Below, piece by piece: positions 23,107-30,724 of a stretch of 32,738 nt of DNA; within the stretch, counting starts at the first letter, position 1; each line of letters starts with the position of its first letter. A model generated the notes under the pieces. The model had not been told where the DNA came from. It was given only the letters and a program-made list of their open reading frames with translations, and made no database searches. The translations under genes were made by a program, and so were the position numbers. This DNA comes from JAVBMB01 sp031552995 (GTDB lineage Bacteria; Bacillota; Clostridia; Oscillospirales; Butyricicoccaceae). The stretch lies in NCBI GenBank assembly GCA_031552995.1, contig JAVBMB010000024.1, forward strand, positions 1-32,738. The letters are read 5' to 3'.

Positions 23107-24183
23107 ATGACAAGACTTGAAAAAATCGCGGCAGTGATAGGCGCCGAAGGGCTGGACGCCATACTGCTCACCGGCGACTACAACCTGCTGTACGCCACAC
23201 AGCTGTGCGGGCTCGAGGGGGTCGTACTCATAACGGCCTCCGGACGCGGCTGGTGCCTGACGGATTCACGCTATATCGAGTCTGCGCAGGGCAGTGTCGC
23301 CCCGCGCGGATATACCGTTCAGTTGAACGGCGGCGCGAAGTATTCCAAGATGGTTGCGGGCCTGCTTGCCGAAATCGGCGGCATCGACAGGCTTGGATTC
23401 GAGGACCACGAGATGTCGGTCTCGCAGCACGGCGACTATGCCGGCGCGCTGACCTGCGCGCTTGTCCCGGCCTCGTGCTGCATGGAGGTGCTGCGTGAAG
23501 TTAAGGAGGAGTGGGAGGTCGAGCAGATAACCGCAGCTCAGCGTATTGCCGAGCAGGCGCTGAAGCAGCTGCTGCCGGACATCAAACCCGGCAGGACAGA
23601 GCAGGAACTCGCCGCCCGGCTTAACTACAACATGGCAAATCTCGGCAGCACGGAGCCGGCGTTCTCGACGATATTTGTTTCCGGCCCGAACAGTAGCCTG
23701 CCGCACGGTGTGCCTACCGGCAAAAAAATTGAAAACGGCGACTTCGTCACCATAGATTTCGGAGCCACGTGCAACGGCTACCGCTCGGATATGACACGCA
23801 CCTTCGCTGTCGGCAGCGCCGACGACGAGATGCGCAGGGTCTACGCGACGGTGCTCGAAGCGCAGCTCGCCGGCATTGAGGCGATAGACGCCGGCAAGTC
23901 GGGGCACGATGTACACATGGCGGCGCACAATGTCATAGAAAAAGCCGGATACGGCCGATATTTCGGCCACGGTCTCGGCCACAGCCTCGGGCTTCAGGTA
24001 CACGAGAATCCGCGCGCCGCAAAGAATCGCAATGAGGCGTTCAAATTGGGCAATATAATCACGATGGAGCCGGGTATCTACCTGCCCGGAAAGTACGGCG
24101 TGCGTATCGAGGATATGATATTCCTCGCCCCAGCTGGCAAGCGCAACCTTACGATGTTCCCCAAAGAGCTTACTATTCTGTAA
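23107..24183 (+). CDS. pepP: Xaa-Pro aminopeptidase-like M24B metallopeptidase
   Basis: A 358-residue cytosolic peptidase that removes the residue before proline from peptide N-termini. The N-terminal creatinase-type domain (1-130) precedes the pita-bread domain. Metal ligands are in VTIDFGATCNGYRSDMTRTF (two Asp), HGLGHSLG (His), ITMEPG (Glu) and VRIEDM (Glu). The ATG follows GGAGG at 8 bases. It is the last gene of the yqeG unit and lies just upstream of efp, a pairing seen widely in Firmicutes; here a separate efp promoter lies between. The exact specificity (Xaa-Pro dipeptide versus aminopeptidase P) cannot be told. Confidence 0.9.
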   Translation: MTRLEKIAAVIGAEGLDAILLTGDYNLLYATQLCGLEGVVLITASGRGWCLTDSRYIESAQGSVAPRGYTVQLNGGAKYSKMVAGLLAEIGGIDRLGFEDHEMSVSQHGDYAGALTCALVPASCCMEVLREVKEEWEVEQITAAQRIAEQALKQLLPDIKPGRTEQELAARLNYNMANLGSTEPAFSTIFVSGPNSSLPHGVPTGKKIENGDFVTIDFGATCNGYRSDMTRTFAVGSADDEMRRVYATVLEAQLAGIEAIDAGKSGHDVHMAAHNVIEKAGYGRYFGHGLGHSLGLQVHENPRAAKNRNEAFKLGNIITMEPGIYLPGKYGVRIEDMIFLAPAGKRNLTMFPKELTIL

Positions 24184-24227
24184 ACAAACTACTGTATTTT
24201 GTGGTTTTTCTTGCAAAAGCGGGCAAG

Positions 24228-24256
24228 TTGATATAAAATATCGGTATTATTATGAT
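24228..24256 (+). promoter_or_regulatory. Promoter of efp
   Basis: TTGATA (24228-24233), a 17-bp spacer and TATGAT (24251-24256) lie about 70 bases upstream of efp. Confidence 0.65.
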
Positions 24257-24324
24257 AACTCGGCGCGCCGCTCGCTTAAATACGCGGCAGTCGCGTTTAT
24301 AATGCGCGGCGGATGGAGCAAATT

Positions 24325-24888
24325 ATGGTTTCAGCAGGTGATTTCAGGAACGGCGTCACATTCGAGATGGACGGTCAGGTCCTGCAAATAATCGAGTTTC
24401 AGCATGTCAAACCGGGCAAGGGCGCGGCGTTTGTTCGCACAAAGTGCCGCAATGTCATCACCGGCTCGGTTGTAGAGCGCACATTCAACCCCGGCGACAA
24501 GTTCGAAAACGCCTATGTCGAGCGCCGCGAGATGCAGTATCTGTACCAGGACGGCGACCTGTACTATTTCATGGACACCGAGACATACGAGCAGATTCCG
24601 CTCAACGCCGACAAGCTCACCGACTCGTTCAAGTTTGTCAACGAGAACATGGTCGTCAAAGTCCTCAGCTACAAGGGGAGCGTGTTCGGGCTTGAGCCTC
24701 CGTTTTTTGTCGATCTCGTCGTCACCGAGACAGAACCCGGCGTCAAGGGCGATACCGCGACAAACGTCACAAAGTATGCAACCGTCGAGACCGGCGCCGA
24801 GGTCCGTGTGCCGCTGTTCATCAACGAGGGCGACAAGATTCGCATCGACACCCGCACGGGCGAATATCTCGAGCGCTCGAAGGAATGA
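24325..24888 (+). CDS. efp: Translation elongation factor P
   Basis: A 187-residue EF-P, which relieves ribosome stalling at proline runs. All three beta-barrel domains are present; the loop tip is KPGKGAAF with Lys32, the position modified in Bacillus (5-aminopentanol) and equivalent to E. coli Lys34. The C-terminal signature is KIRIDTRTGEYLER. The ATG at 24325 is chosen over 24313 because GGAG lies 6 bases before it and it gives the normal length and the start MVSAGDFRNG. It is followed after 24 bases by the CD1247-like gene, probably in one transcript. Confidence 0.95.
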   Translation: MVSAGDFRNGVTFEMDGQVLQIIEFQHVKPGKGAAFVRTKCRNVITGSVVERTFNPGDKFENAYVERREMQYLYQDGDLYYFMDTETYEQIPLNADKLTDSFKFVNENMVVKVLSYKGSVFGLEPPFFVDLVVTETEPGVKGDTATNVTKYATVETGAEVRVPLFINEGDKIRIDTRTGEYLERSKE

Positions 24889-24912
24889 CCATATATTGAA
24901 AGGAGAACGAAT

Positions 24913-25479
24913 ATGACAGTAAATGAAAAAGCTGCATATCTAAAAGGCCTGTTTGACGGGCTTGATATCAAGAAAGACACCGATGAGGGCAAGCTGTTCG
25001 CATCGCTCATCGACACAATCGCCGAAATGGCCTCCCACATACACGAGCTTGAAGTTCAGCATGACGCCATCTGTGACGAACTCGACCTCATCGAGGAAGC
25101 GCTTGAGGACATCGATGATGCCATAGACGACCTCGATTCCGACCTCAGCGACCTCGACGATGATCTCGAAGAGATAACCGAGATGATCGACCCCGACTAC
25201 GAGCGGCTGTACGGCTACGACGAGGACGAGGACGAGGATGACGACGACGATGTCGTCGATTGGGAAGAGGATTATTACGAGCTAACCTGCCCGTCGTGCG
25301 GCGAAGAAATTGTCGTTGACGAGGATGTACTCGCCAAGGGCGAGATGAAATGCCCGACCTGCGGCGAGGACCTTGAGTTCGACCTGTCATCCCTCGAGGG
25401 CGGCTGCAGCTGCGGCTGTCAGGATGAGGATGAGGATAACGAAGGCGAGTGCGACTGCGGCTGCAAGCACGAACACTGA
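24913..25479 (+). CDS. CD1247-like acidic coiled-coil / zinc-ribbon protein
   Basis: A 188-residue protein of the clostridial CD1247 N-terminal domain type, of unknown function. Residues 1-45 form the conserved helical domain (AYLKGLFDGL, EGKLFASLID). About 46-95 is a strongly acidic coiled coil of Leu/Asp heptads, 100-118 is nearly all Asp/Glu, and 125-155 is a zinc ribbon with two Cys pairs (CPSC and CPTC). The tail has CSCGC and CDCGCKHEH, a further metal-binding look. The ATG follows AAAGGAG. It is placed behind efp and ahead of a terminator. A role in RNA or metal handling is possible but not shown. Confidence 0.78.
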   Translation: MTVNEKAAYLKGLFDGLDIKKDTDEGKLFASLIDTIAEMASHIHELEVQHDAICDELDLIEEALEDIDDAIDDLDSDLSDLDDDLEEITEMIDPDYERLYGYDEDEDEDDDDDVVDWEEDYYELTCPSCGEEIVVDEDVLAKGEMKCPTCGEDLEFDLSSLEGGCSCGCQDEDEDNEGECDCGCKHEH

Positions 25480-25519
25480 TTTTAATACCAGCATAGAGCG
25501 GCGGCGCTGCCGCCTGTGC

Positions 25520-25550
25520 AAAAGGGCACTCGCCGGCCGAGTGCCCTTTT
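25520..25550 (+). terminator. Terminator of the efp unit
   Basis: A 13-bp stem (25520-25532 / 25538-25550, loop CCGGC) ends in TTTT, 40 bases after the CD1247-like gene. Confidence 0.88.
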
Positions 25551-25623
25551 GATGAAATAAGAGAGCCGCGCCGGGCGCGGCAAATACACTATGGGTAGTC
25601 GCACACGAGACAGGAGCATTATT

Positions 25624-26013
25624 ATGGACGATAAATCACTGGTCGAAGCGGCGTTTCAGGCGCTAAAAACGGCGTACGCGCCGTACTCCGGCTTTTCCGT
25701 CGGCGCGGCGCTGCGCTCAGGCGACGGCCGCGTCTTTTTGGGCTGCAATGTCGAAAACGCCGCCGGCATGTCAATCTGCGCCGAGCGCACGGCGTTGGTC
25801 AAGGCAGTAAGCGAGGGCTGCCGCGAGTTTTCGGCCATAGCCGTCGCCGCCGCATCGCCTTTTTTCTGCACGCCGTGCGGTGTGTGCCGCCAGATGCTCT
25901 ACGAGTTCTCGCCGTCAATGCGCGTGCTTTGCGCTAAGGACGGCGGAGAGTGGGAAGAGTATCTGCTAAGCGAGCTTCTTCCGCACGCGTTTTCGGCAAG
26001 TTCGCCGGTATGA
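25624..26013 (+). CDS. cdd: Cytidine deaminase
   Basis: A 129-residue tetrameric-type cytidine deaminase that converts (deoxy)cytidine to (deoxy)uridine in pyrimidine salvage. The zinc site has Cys and the catalytic Glu in SICAERTAL and two Cys in TPCGVCRQ. The substrate motif GCNVENA and the N-terminal AYAPYSGFSVGAAL are intact. The ATG at 25624 has AGGAG 7 bases before it; a codon at 25591 lacks one. Its stop overlaps the mnmA start (ATGATG), so the two are coupled, and it opens the long run of genes up to glmM. Confidence 0.93.
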   Translation: MDDKSLVEAAFQALKTAYAPYSGFSVGAALRSGDGRVFLGCNVENAAGMSICAERTALVKAVSEGCREFSAIAVAAASPFFCTPCGVCRQMLYEFSPSMRVLCAKDGGEWEEYLLSELLPHAFSASSPV

Positions 26014-27074
26014 TGCGCGCGCTTATTGCGATGAGCGGCGGCGTCGACAGTGCCGTCGCGGCCATGCTGGCAATGGAGAGCGGCTATGAATGCGAGGGCG
26101 TCACGCTGCTGCTGCGTGAGGGCGGAGAGCGCGACGCGCTTTCGGCGGCGCATACATGCGCCGCGCTCGGCATACCGCACCGCACCTTTGAGCTGACATG
26201 CGAGTTCAGCCGTCATGTCGTGCGGCCGTTCATCGACGGGTATCTGTCCGGCGTCACGCCGAATCCCTGCGTCGAATGCAACAGGAATATAAAGCTGGGC
26301 GCTCTGCTTGATTACGCGGTAAGCTCCGGATTCGACAGGCTTGTCACCGGCCACTATGCCGTCAGCGAATCTGGCAGTGACGGCATTACCCGCCTGAAAA
26401 AAGCCGCCGACACAAAAAAAGACCAGAGCTATGTGCTGTATACTCTCCCGCCTGAGAAGCTCAAGCGCGTGATGTTTCCGCTGGGGGCGATGACAAAAAA
26501 TGCCGTCCGCGCCCTTGCCGCTCAGCACGGTCTTATGGCGAGGGCAAGTGCGGAAAGCCAGGATATATGCTTCATCCCGGACGGCGACTACGCCGGGTTC
26601 ATCGCCAAAAACGCGAGCGATACGCTGCCGCCGCCGGGGGACTTCATCGACACCGGCGGGCGTGTCATCGGCCGCCATGACGGGCACATACACTACACGG
26701 TCGGTCAGCGCCGGGGGCTTGGTGTTTCGGCCGCAAGCCGCCTGTACGTCATCGATAAGGATGCCATCCTCAACACCGTCACGCTGGGGAGCGAGAGCGA
26801 ACTGCTGACGCGGCACGCCCTCGTCAAAGATATCATCTGGCACATCGAACCGCCGCGCGCCCCTGTGGAGGCCGCCGTCCGCCCGCGATACCACGCCTGC
26901 GAGTATCCTGCGGTTATTACGCCATGCGGGCCAGGCGGCGCGCAGGTGGCGTTCGCCGAACCTGTGCGGCGTCCGGCGCCCGGGCAGGCTGCCGTTTTCT
27001 ATCTGGGCGATACCGTGCTGGGCGGCGGAACCTTTGACCGCGCGCCGCGCGTCCAATTGGAGGAATCGCAATGA
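26010..27074 (+). CDS. mnmA: tRNA-specific 2-thiouridylase MnmA
   Basis: A 354-residue PP-loop enzyme that puts sulfur on U34 of tRNAs for Lys, Glu and Gln. The ATP loop is AMSGGVDSAVAA at residues 8-19. The two cysteines for persulfide chemistry are in NPCVECN and in ESQDICFIPDG. The C-terminal domain has the TVGQRRGLG motif and the beta-barrel end. Starts at 26010 or 26013 (ATGATG) both overlap the cdd stop. The neighbouring tcdA is another tRNA modification gene, and tRNA-Gln, a substrate family, is encoded in the same window. No cysteine desulfurase is adjacent. Confidence 0.95.
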   Translation: MMRALIAMSGGVDSAVAAMLAMESGYECEGVTLLLREGGERDALSAAHTCAALGIPHRTFELTCEFSRHVVRPFIDGYLSGVTPNPCVECNRNIKLGALLDYAVSSGFDRLVTGHYAVSESGSDGITRLKKAADTKKDQSYVLYTLPPEKLKRVMFPLGAMTKNAVRALAAQHGLMARASAESQDICFIPDGDYAGFIAKNASDTLPPPGDFIDTGGRVIGRHDGHIHYTVGQRRGLGVSAASRLYVIDKDAILNTVTLGSESELLTRHALVKDIIWHIEPPRAPVEAAVRPRYHACEYPAVITPCGPGGAQVAFAEPVRRPAPGQAAVFYLGDTVLGGGTFDRAPRVQLEESQ

Positions 27075-27766
27075 CATGGCGTTCGCGCACCGAAATGGTG
27101 CTTGGGGAAGAGGGAACAGAGCGCCTCGCGCGCGCCGCAGTCGCCGTATTCGGGCTTGGCGGCGTGGGCAGCTGGGCTGCCGAAGCTCTCGCCCGGGCCG
27201 GCGTCAGCAGGCTGATGCTTGTCGACGGAGACACGGTGGACGAGACAAATATAAACCGCCAGCTTGTCGCGTCGCGCTCGACGCTCGGCCGGAACAAATC
27301 GGACGTCATGGCTTTGCGGGTGCGCGATATCAATCCGGATGCGTGCGCGATATCGGTTCCCCGTTTTTACACGCCGGAATCTGCGCAGAGCTTCGGCATA
27401 GAAGGCTATGATTTCATCATTGACGCCATCGACATGGTCACGGCCAAACTTCATTTAATCTGCGAGGCCCACCGGCTTGAGGTCGATATAATCTCGGCAA
27501 TGGGCACCGGCAACAAGCTCGACCCGTCGCGGTTTGAGATTGCCGACATAAACGCAACAACGGTATGCCCGCTGGCGAGGGTCATCCGCCGCGAGCTTAA
27601 GGCGCGGGGCGTAAGCCGCCACACCGTGCTGTATTCAAAAGAGGAACCGATCACCCCGCGCACAGGGCCGGGGCGCACACCGGGCAGCCTGCCCTATGTG
27701 CCGCCTGTCGCCGGGCTGATGATGGCGGGTCATGTTATTCGCCGCATATGCGGCATCGAGCTATAA
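27071..27766 (+). CDS. tcdA: tRNA threonylcarbamoyladenosine dehydratase (TcdA, ThiF/E1-like)
   Basis: A 231-residue E1-like ATP-dependent dehydratase that cyclises t6A37 of tRNA to ct6A. The nucleotide loop is FGLGGVGSWAAEALAR (residues 28-43), followed by the LVDGDTVDETNINRQ adenylation motif and IIDAIDMV. The C-terminal part has KLDPSRFEIADI and the GSLPYVPPVAGL end typical of TcdA rather than MoeB or ThiF. The ATG overlaps the mnmA stop (ATGA) and has GGAGG 9 bases before it. It acts on the product of TsaD, encoded earlier in the window. Confidence 0.92.
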   Translation: MTWRSRTEMVLGEEGTERLARAAVAVFGLGGVGSWAAEALARAGVSRLMLVDGDTVDETNINRQLVASRSTLGRNKSDVMALRVRDINPDACAISVPRFYTPESAQSFGIEGYDFIIDAIDMVTAKLHLICEAHRLEVDIISAMGTGNKLDPSRFEIADINATTVCPLARVIRRELKARGVSRHTVLYSKEEPITPRTGPGRTPGSLPYVPPVAGLMMAGHVIRRICGIEL

Positions 27767-27787
27767 AAATATCAACCGGAGGGAAAT

Positions 27788-28399
27788 ATGGAAGAGAACA
27801 CAGGGGAAAAGCTGCAAAAACCTGTCAAAGGCTGGCGGATGTTTTGGACGCTTTTCTCATCGACATTCGCTATAAGCGCGCTTACAGTTGGCGGCGGCGG
27901 CGTTATTGTCCCGCTGATTCAGCGCAAGTTTGTAGAAGGATTAAAGTGGATTGACGAGAACGAGATGATGGATATGGTGGCTATAGCGCAGTCGGCGCCG
28001 GGGGCAATGGCTGTCAACACATCGATAATTGTCGGCTACCGCGTCGCAGGGGTGCTCGGCTCGCTTGTCACGGTGCTTGGAACCGTGCTGCCGCCGCTCA
28101 TCATCATCTCCATCGTCGCCGTCATATACGAGCAGTTTTCAACAAACCGCTACGTCGCCATGGCTTTGGCGGGCATGCAGGCCGGCGTCGTAGCCGTCAT
28201 GCTTAATGTCACATGGAAGATGGGTAAAAACGTCATAAAACAGAAAAAAGCGCTCGCCAATGTCCTCATGGCGCTGTCAGCAGTCGCCGCGATAATTTTT
28301 AAGATAAACATCATTTACATAATACTGGCCTGCGGCCTTGTCGGCGGCCTTGCCACGGTTATATCCTCCCGCAGGGAAAAGAAGGGAGGCCGGGAATAA
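27788..28399 (+). CDS. Chromate transporter family protein, first half-size subunit
   Basis: A 203-residue membrane protein of the CHR family, half the size of classic ChrA. The family motif lies at the start of the first domain (TLFSSTFAISALTVGGGGVIVPLI), followed by MVAIAQSAPGAMAVNTS and four or more hydrophobic helices (VLGTVLPPLIIISIVAVIY, NIIYIILACGLVGGL). The N-terminus is short and charged, in the cytosol. The ATG follows GGAGGG. It overlaps the second half-size gene by one base. Split pairs are common in Firmicutes and probably form heterodimers. Chromate export is not established for such pairs, and the natural substrate may be another anion. Confidence 0.88.
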   Translation: MEENTGEKLQKPVKGWRMFWTLFSSTFAISALTVGGGGVIVPLIQRKFVEGLKWIDENEMMDMVAIAQSAPGAMAVNTSIIVGYRVAGVLGSLVTVLGTVLPPLIIISIVAVIYEQFSTNRYVAMALAGMQAGVVAVMLNVTWKMGKNVIKQKKALANVLMALSAVAAIIFKINIIYIILACGLVGGLATVISSRREKKGGRE

Positions 28400-28962
28400 T
28401 GCTGCTGCTGCAATTGTTTTGGGTGTTTTTCATCGTCGGCCTGTTCTGTTTCGGCGGCGGATACGCCGCGCTCCCGCTCATTCAGGCCCGCGTTGTCGAC
28501 GGACATCACTGGCTGACGATGGCTGAGTTTGTGGACATTACGACGATTTCGCAGATGACGCCCGGCCCGATAGGCATCAACGCCGCCACATTCGTCGGCA
28601 TGAAGCAGGCCGGCGTACTCGGCTCAATCGCCGCCACGCTCGGCTTTGTCGTCCCGTCGGCGATAATCGTGCTCACGATTTCCCACTTCTATTTCAAATA
28701 CCGCAGCATGAAGACATTCCAAGGCGTCCTCGGCGGCCTGCGCCCCGCGGTTGTCGCGCTGATAGGCAGGGCGGCATGGCTTATACTGAGAGAGGCGTTC
28801 TGGGGTACGGCGGCCATTGGCTTCGGTACGCTTGACCTTGTAGCGGTCGGCATTGCGGCGCTTGGGCTTGTCGTGCTGGGCAAGACAAAGCTCGGGCCGA
28901 TGACCGTCATCATATCGGGCGGCGCGCTCGGGATAATTTTTTACAGTATAGTCGGGATGTAA
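28399..28962 (+). CDS. Chromate transporter family protein, second half-size subunit
   Basis: A 187-residue partner of the preceding CHR protein, with the same motif order: FFIVGLFCFGGGYAALPLI at the start, then ITTISQMTPGPIGINAATFVG and four to five further hydrophobic segments. The start ATG at 28399 lies in TAATG, using the last base of the previous stop, so the two are translated together; the ribosome site is GGGAGG in the end of the first gene. The pair lies inside a housekeeping run (tcdA before, ruvA after). Confidence 0.88.
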   Translation: MLLLQLFWVFFIVGLFCFGGGYAALPLIQARVVDGHHWLTMAEFVDITTISQMTPGPIGINAATFVGMKQAGVLGSIAATLGFVVPSAIIVLTISHFYFKYRSMKTFQGVLGGLRPAVVALIGRAAWLILREAFWGTAAIGFGTLDLVAVGIAALGLVVLGKTKLGPMTVIISGGALGIIFYSIVGM

Positions 28963-28976
28963 GGGGAGGATAGCGC

Positions 28977-29573
28977 ATGTTCCATTATATAAGCGGCAAA
29001 GTGGCCGAGATAACACCCGCGCTCGTCGTCATTGACACAGGCGGTGTCGGCTACGCGATAAACACATCGCTGACATCTGCCGGTAAGGTTAAAATCGGCG
29101 ACAGCGCCACATTCCACACCTACCTCAACGTCAGGGAGGATGTGTTCGAGCTGTACGGCTTTTCCAGCCGGGAAGAGCTGACCTGCTTCAGGCAGCTCAT
29201 CGCGATATCGGGCGTCGGGCCAAAGGCCGCGGCCGCGATACTCGGCGCGGTCACGCCGGATAAGCTCGTGCTCAGCATACTTACCGGCGACGAAAAAGCG
29301 CTGTGCGCCGCTCCCGGAATCGGGAAAAAGCTTGCGCAGAGGATTATACTCGAGCTAAAAGACAAGATATCCAAGACAGCCGCCGCCAGCGGAGACTTTG
29401 GTATCCCGGCGCCCGAGGCCGCAGCCGCGCCGGGCGGCGCGTTTGAGGACGCGATTGCGGCGCTGGGCGTACTCGGCTACAGCCGCGCCGACGCGCTTCG
29501 CGCGCTGGGCGGCGCCGACCCGGCGCTTGGTACCGAGCAGCTCGTGCGTCTCGCGCTCAGCCGCCTGTTCTAA
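28977..29573 (+). CDS. ruvA: Holliday junction DNA helicase subunit RuvA
   Basis: A 198-residue junction-binding subunit that targets RuvB to four-way DNA junctions. Domain I is an OB-fold (MFHYISGKVAEI, GVGYAIN), domain II has two helix-hairpin-helix motifs (AISGVGPKAAAAILG and APGIGKKLAQRIILEL), and an Ala-rich linker leads to domain III (about 148-198), which binds RuvB. The ATG follows GGGGAGG. It is paired with ruvB 78 bases downstream. ruvC is not in this window. Confidence 0.95.
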   Translation: MFHYISGKVAEITPALVVIDTGGVGYAINTSLTSAGKVKIGDSATFHTYLNVREDVFELYGFSSREELTCFRQLIAISGVGPKAAAAILGAVTPDKLVLSILTGDEKALCAAPGIGKKLAQRIILELKDKISKTAAASGDFGIPAPEAAAAPGGAFEDAIAALGVLGYSRADALRALGGADPALGTEQLVRLALSRLF

Positions 29574-29651
29574 TCGCGCACCTTCGCCGCATAATGATAT
29601 TTTACCGCGGCGCGGCACATGCGGCCGCACAGCCGCGAAAGGGAGAAAGCT

Positions 29652-30689
29652 ATGGCAATCGAGTCCGGAGAGGAGTATATCGACAGGATAGTCTCCACAG
29701 CCGAAACACCGAGCGACAGTTTCGAAAACGATGAGTCGCTGCGCCCGCGTTACCTGAATGAATACATCGGGCAGACGGCTGTCAAGAACAATCTGTCAAT
29801 CTACATCAAAGCGGCGCAGATGCGGCTTGAGCCGCTTGACCATGTGCTGCTGTACGGCCCGCCGGGTCTGGGCAAGACGTCGCTCGCCGGGGTAATCGCC
29901 AACGAGATGGGGGTCAATATCCGCATCACGTCGGGGCCGGCGATAGCAAAGCCGGGGGACCTGGCGGCGCTGCTTACCCACCTTCAGCCGAACGACGTGC
30001 TGTTCATCGACGAGATACACCGCCTCAACCGCAGCACAGAGGAAGTGCTGTACCCCGCCATGGAGGATTTCGCGTTCGATATTTTTCTCGGCAAGGGGCC
30101 GTCGGCGCGCTCGGTCCACATGGCGCTGCCCAAGTTCACGCTCATCGGCGCGACGACGCGCTCGGGGCAGCTTTCTTCGCCTCTGCGTGACCGTTTCGGT
30201 GTCCAGTTCAGGCTCGATATGTATTCCGCGCCCGAGCTTGCCACAATAGTCACCCGCTCTGCCGGCATACTCGGCATAGAAATCGACGCCCCCGGCGCGC
30301 TTGAGATAGCATCACGCGCCCGCGGCACGCCGCGTATCGCAAACAGGATTCTTAAGCGCGTGCGCGACTTCGCGCAGGTCAAGGGTGACGGCGTCATCGA
30401 CCGCGCGCGCGCCGATATGGCGCTCAAGGCGATGGATATTGACTTTCTGGGGCTGGACAACACCGACCGCCGTATGCTTGAGAGCATAATCAACAACTTC
30501 CGCGGCGGGCCTGTCGGGCTGGATACGCTTGCCGCCACCATCGGAGAAGAGGGTATAACGCTCGAGGATGTCTACGAGCCGTATCTTATGCAAATCGGCT
30601 TTCTAAGCCGCACACCGCGCGGACGCTGTGCCACGCACCACGCCTACCGCCACCTCGGCATCCCGTTCGACGGGCAGATGGAGCTCTAG
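29652..30689 (+). CDS. ruvB: Holliday junction DNA helicase subunit RuvB
   Basis: A 345-residue AAA+ motor that drives branch migration. Walker A is GPPGLGKTSLA, Walker B is LFIDEIHRL, sensor 1 is TLIGATTRSG, the arginine finger is in LRDRFG, and the C-terminal winged helix ends in GFLSRTPRGR. The ATG at 29652 is chosen for GGGAG 7 bases before it and the start MAIESGEEY; an in-frame codon at 29619 lies before the ribosome site. It is followed by glmM after 35 bases with no terminator. Confidence 0.96.
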   Translation: MAIESGEEYIDRIVSTAETPSDSFENDESLRPRYLNEYIGQTAVKNNLSIYIKAAQMRLEPLDHVLLYGPPGLGKTSLAGVIANEMGVNIRITSGPAIAKPGDLAALLTHLQPNDVLFIDEIHRLNRSTEEVLYPAMEDFAFDIFLGKGPSARSVHMALPKFTLIGATTRSGQLSSPLRDRFGVQFRLDMYSAPELATIVTRSAGILGIEIDAPGALEIASRARGTPRIANRILKRVRDFAQVKGDGVIDRARADMALKAMDIDFLGLDNTDRRMLESIINNFRGGPVGLDTLAATIGEEGITLEDVYEPYLMQIGFLSRTPRGRCATHHAYRHLGIPFDGQMEL

Positions 30690-30724
30690 CGGGCAATTAA
30701 TTTACTTGATGACAGGAGAAAATC

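Noticed and set aside
25215..25260. GA/GAC-rich simple repeat
   Set aside because: It encodes the Asp/Glu run of the CD1247-like protein and is in frame, so it is not an independent repeat element.
25899..27077. 392-codon minus-strand open frame
   Set aside because: It is antisense to mnmA, whose motifs are complete. It is a shadow caused by codon bias.
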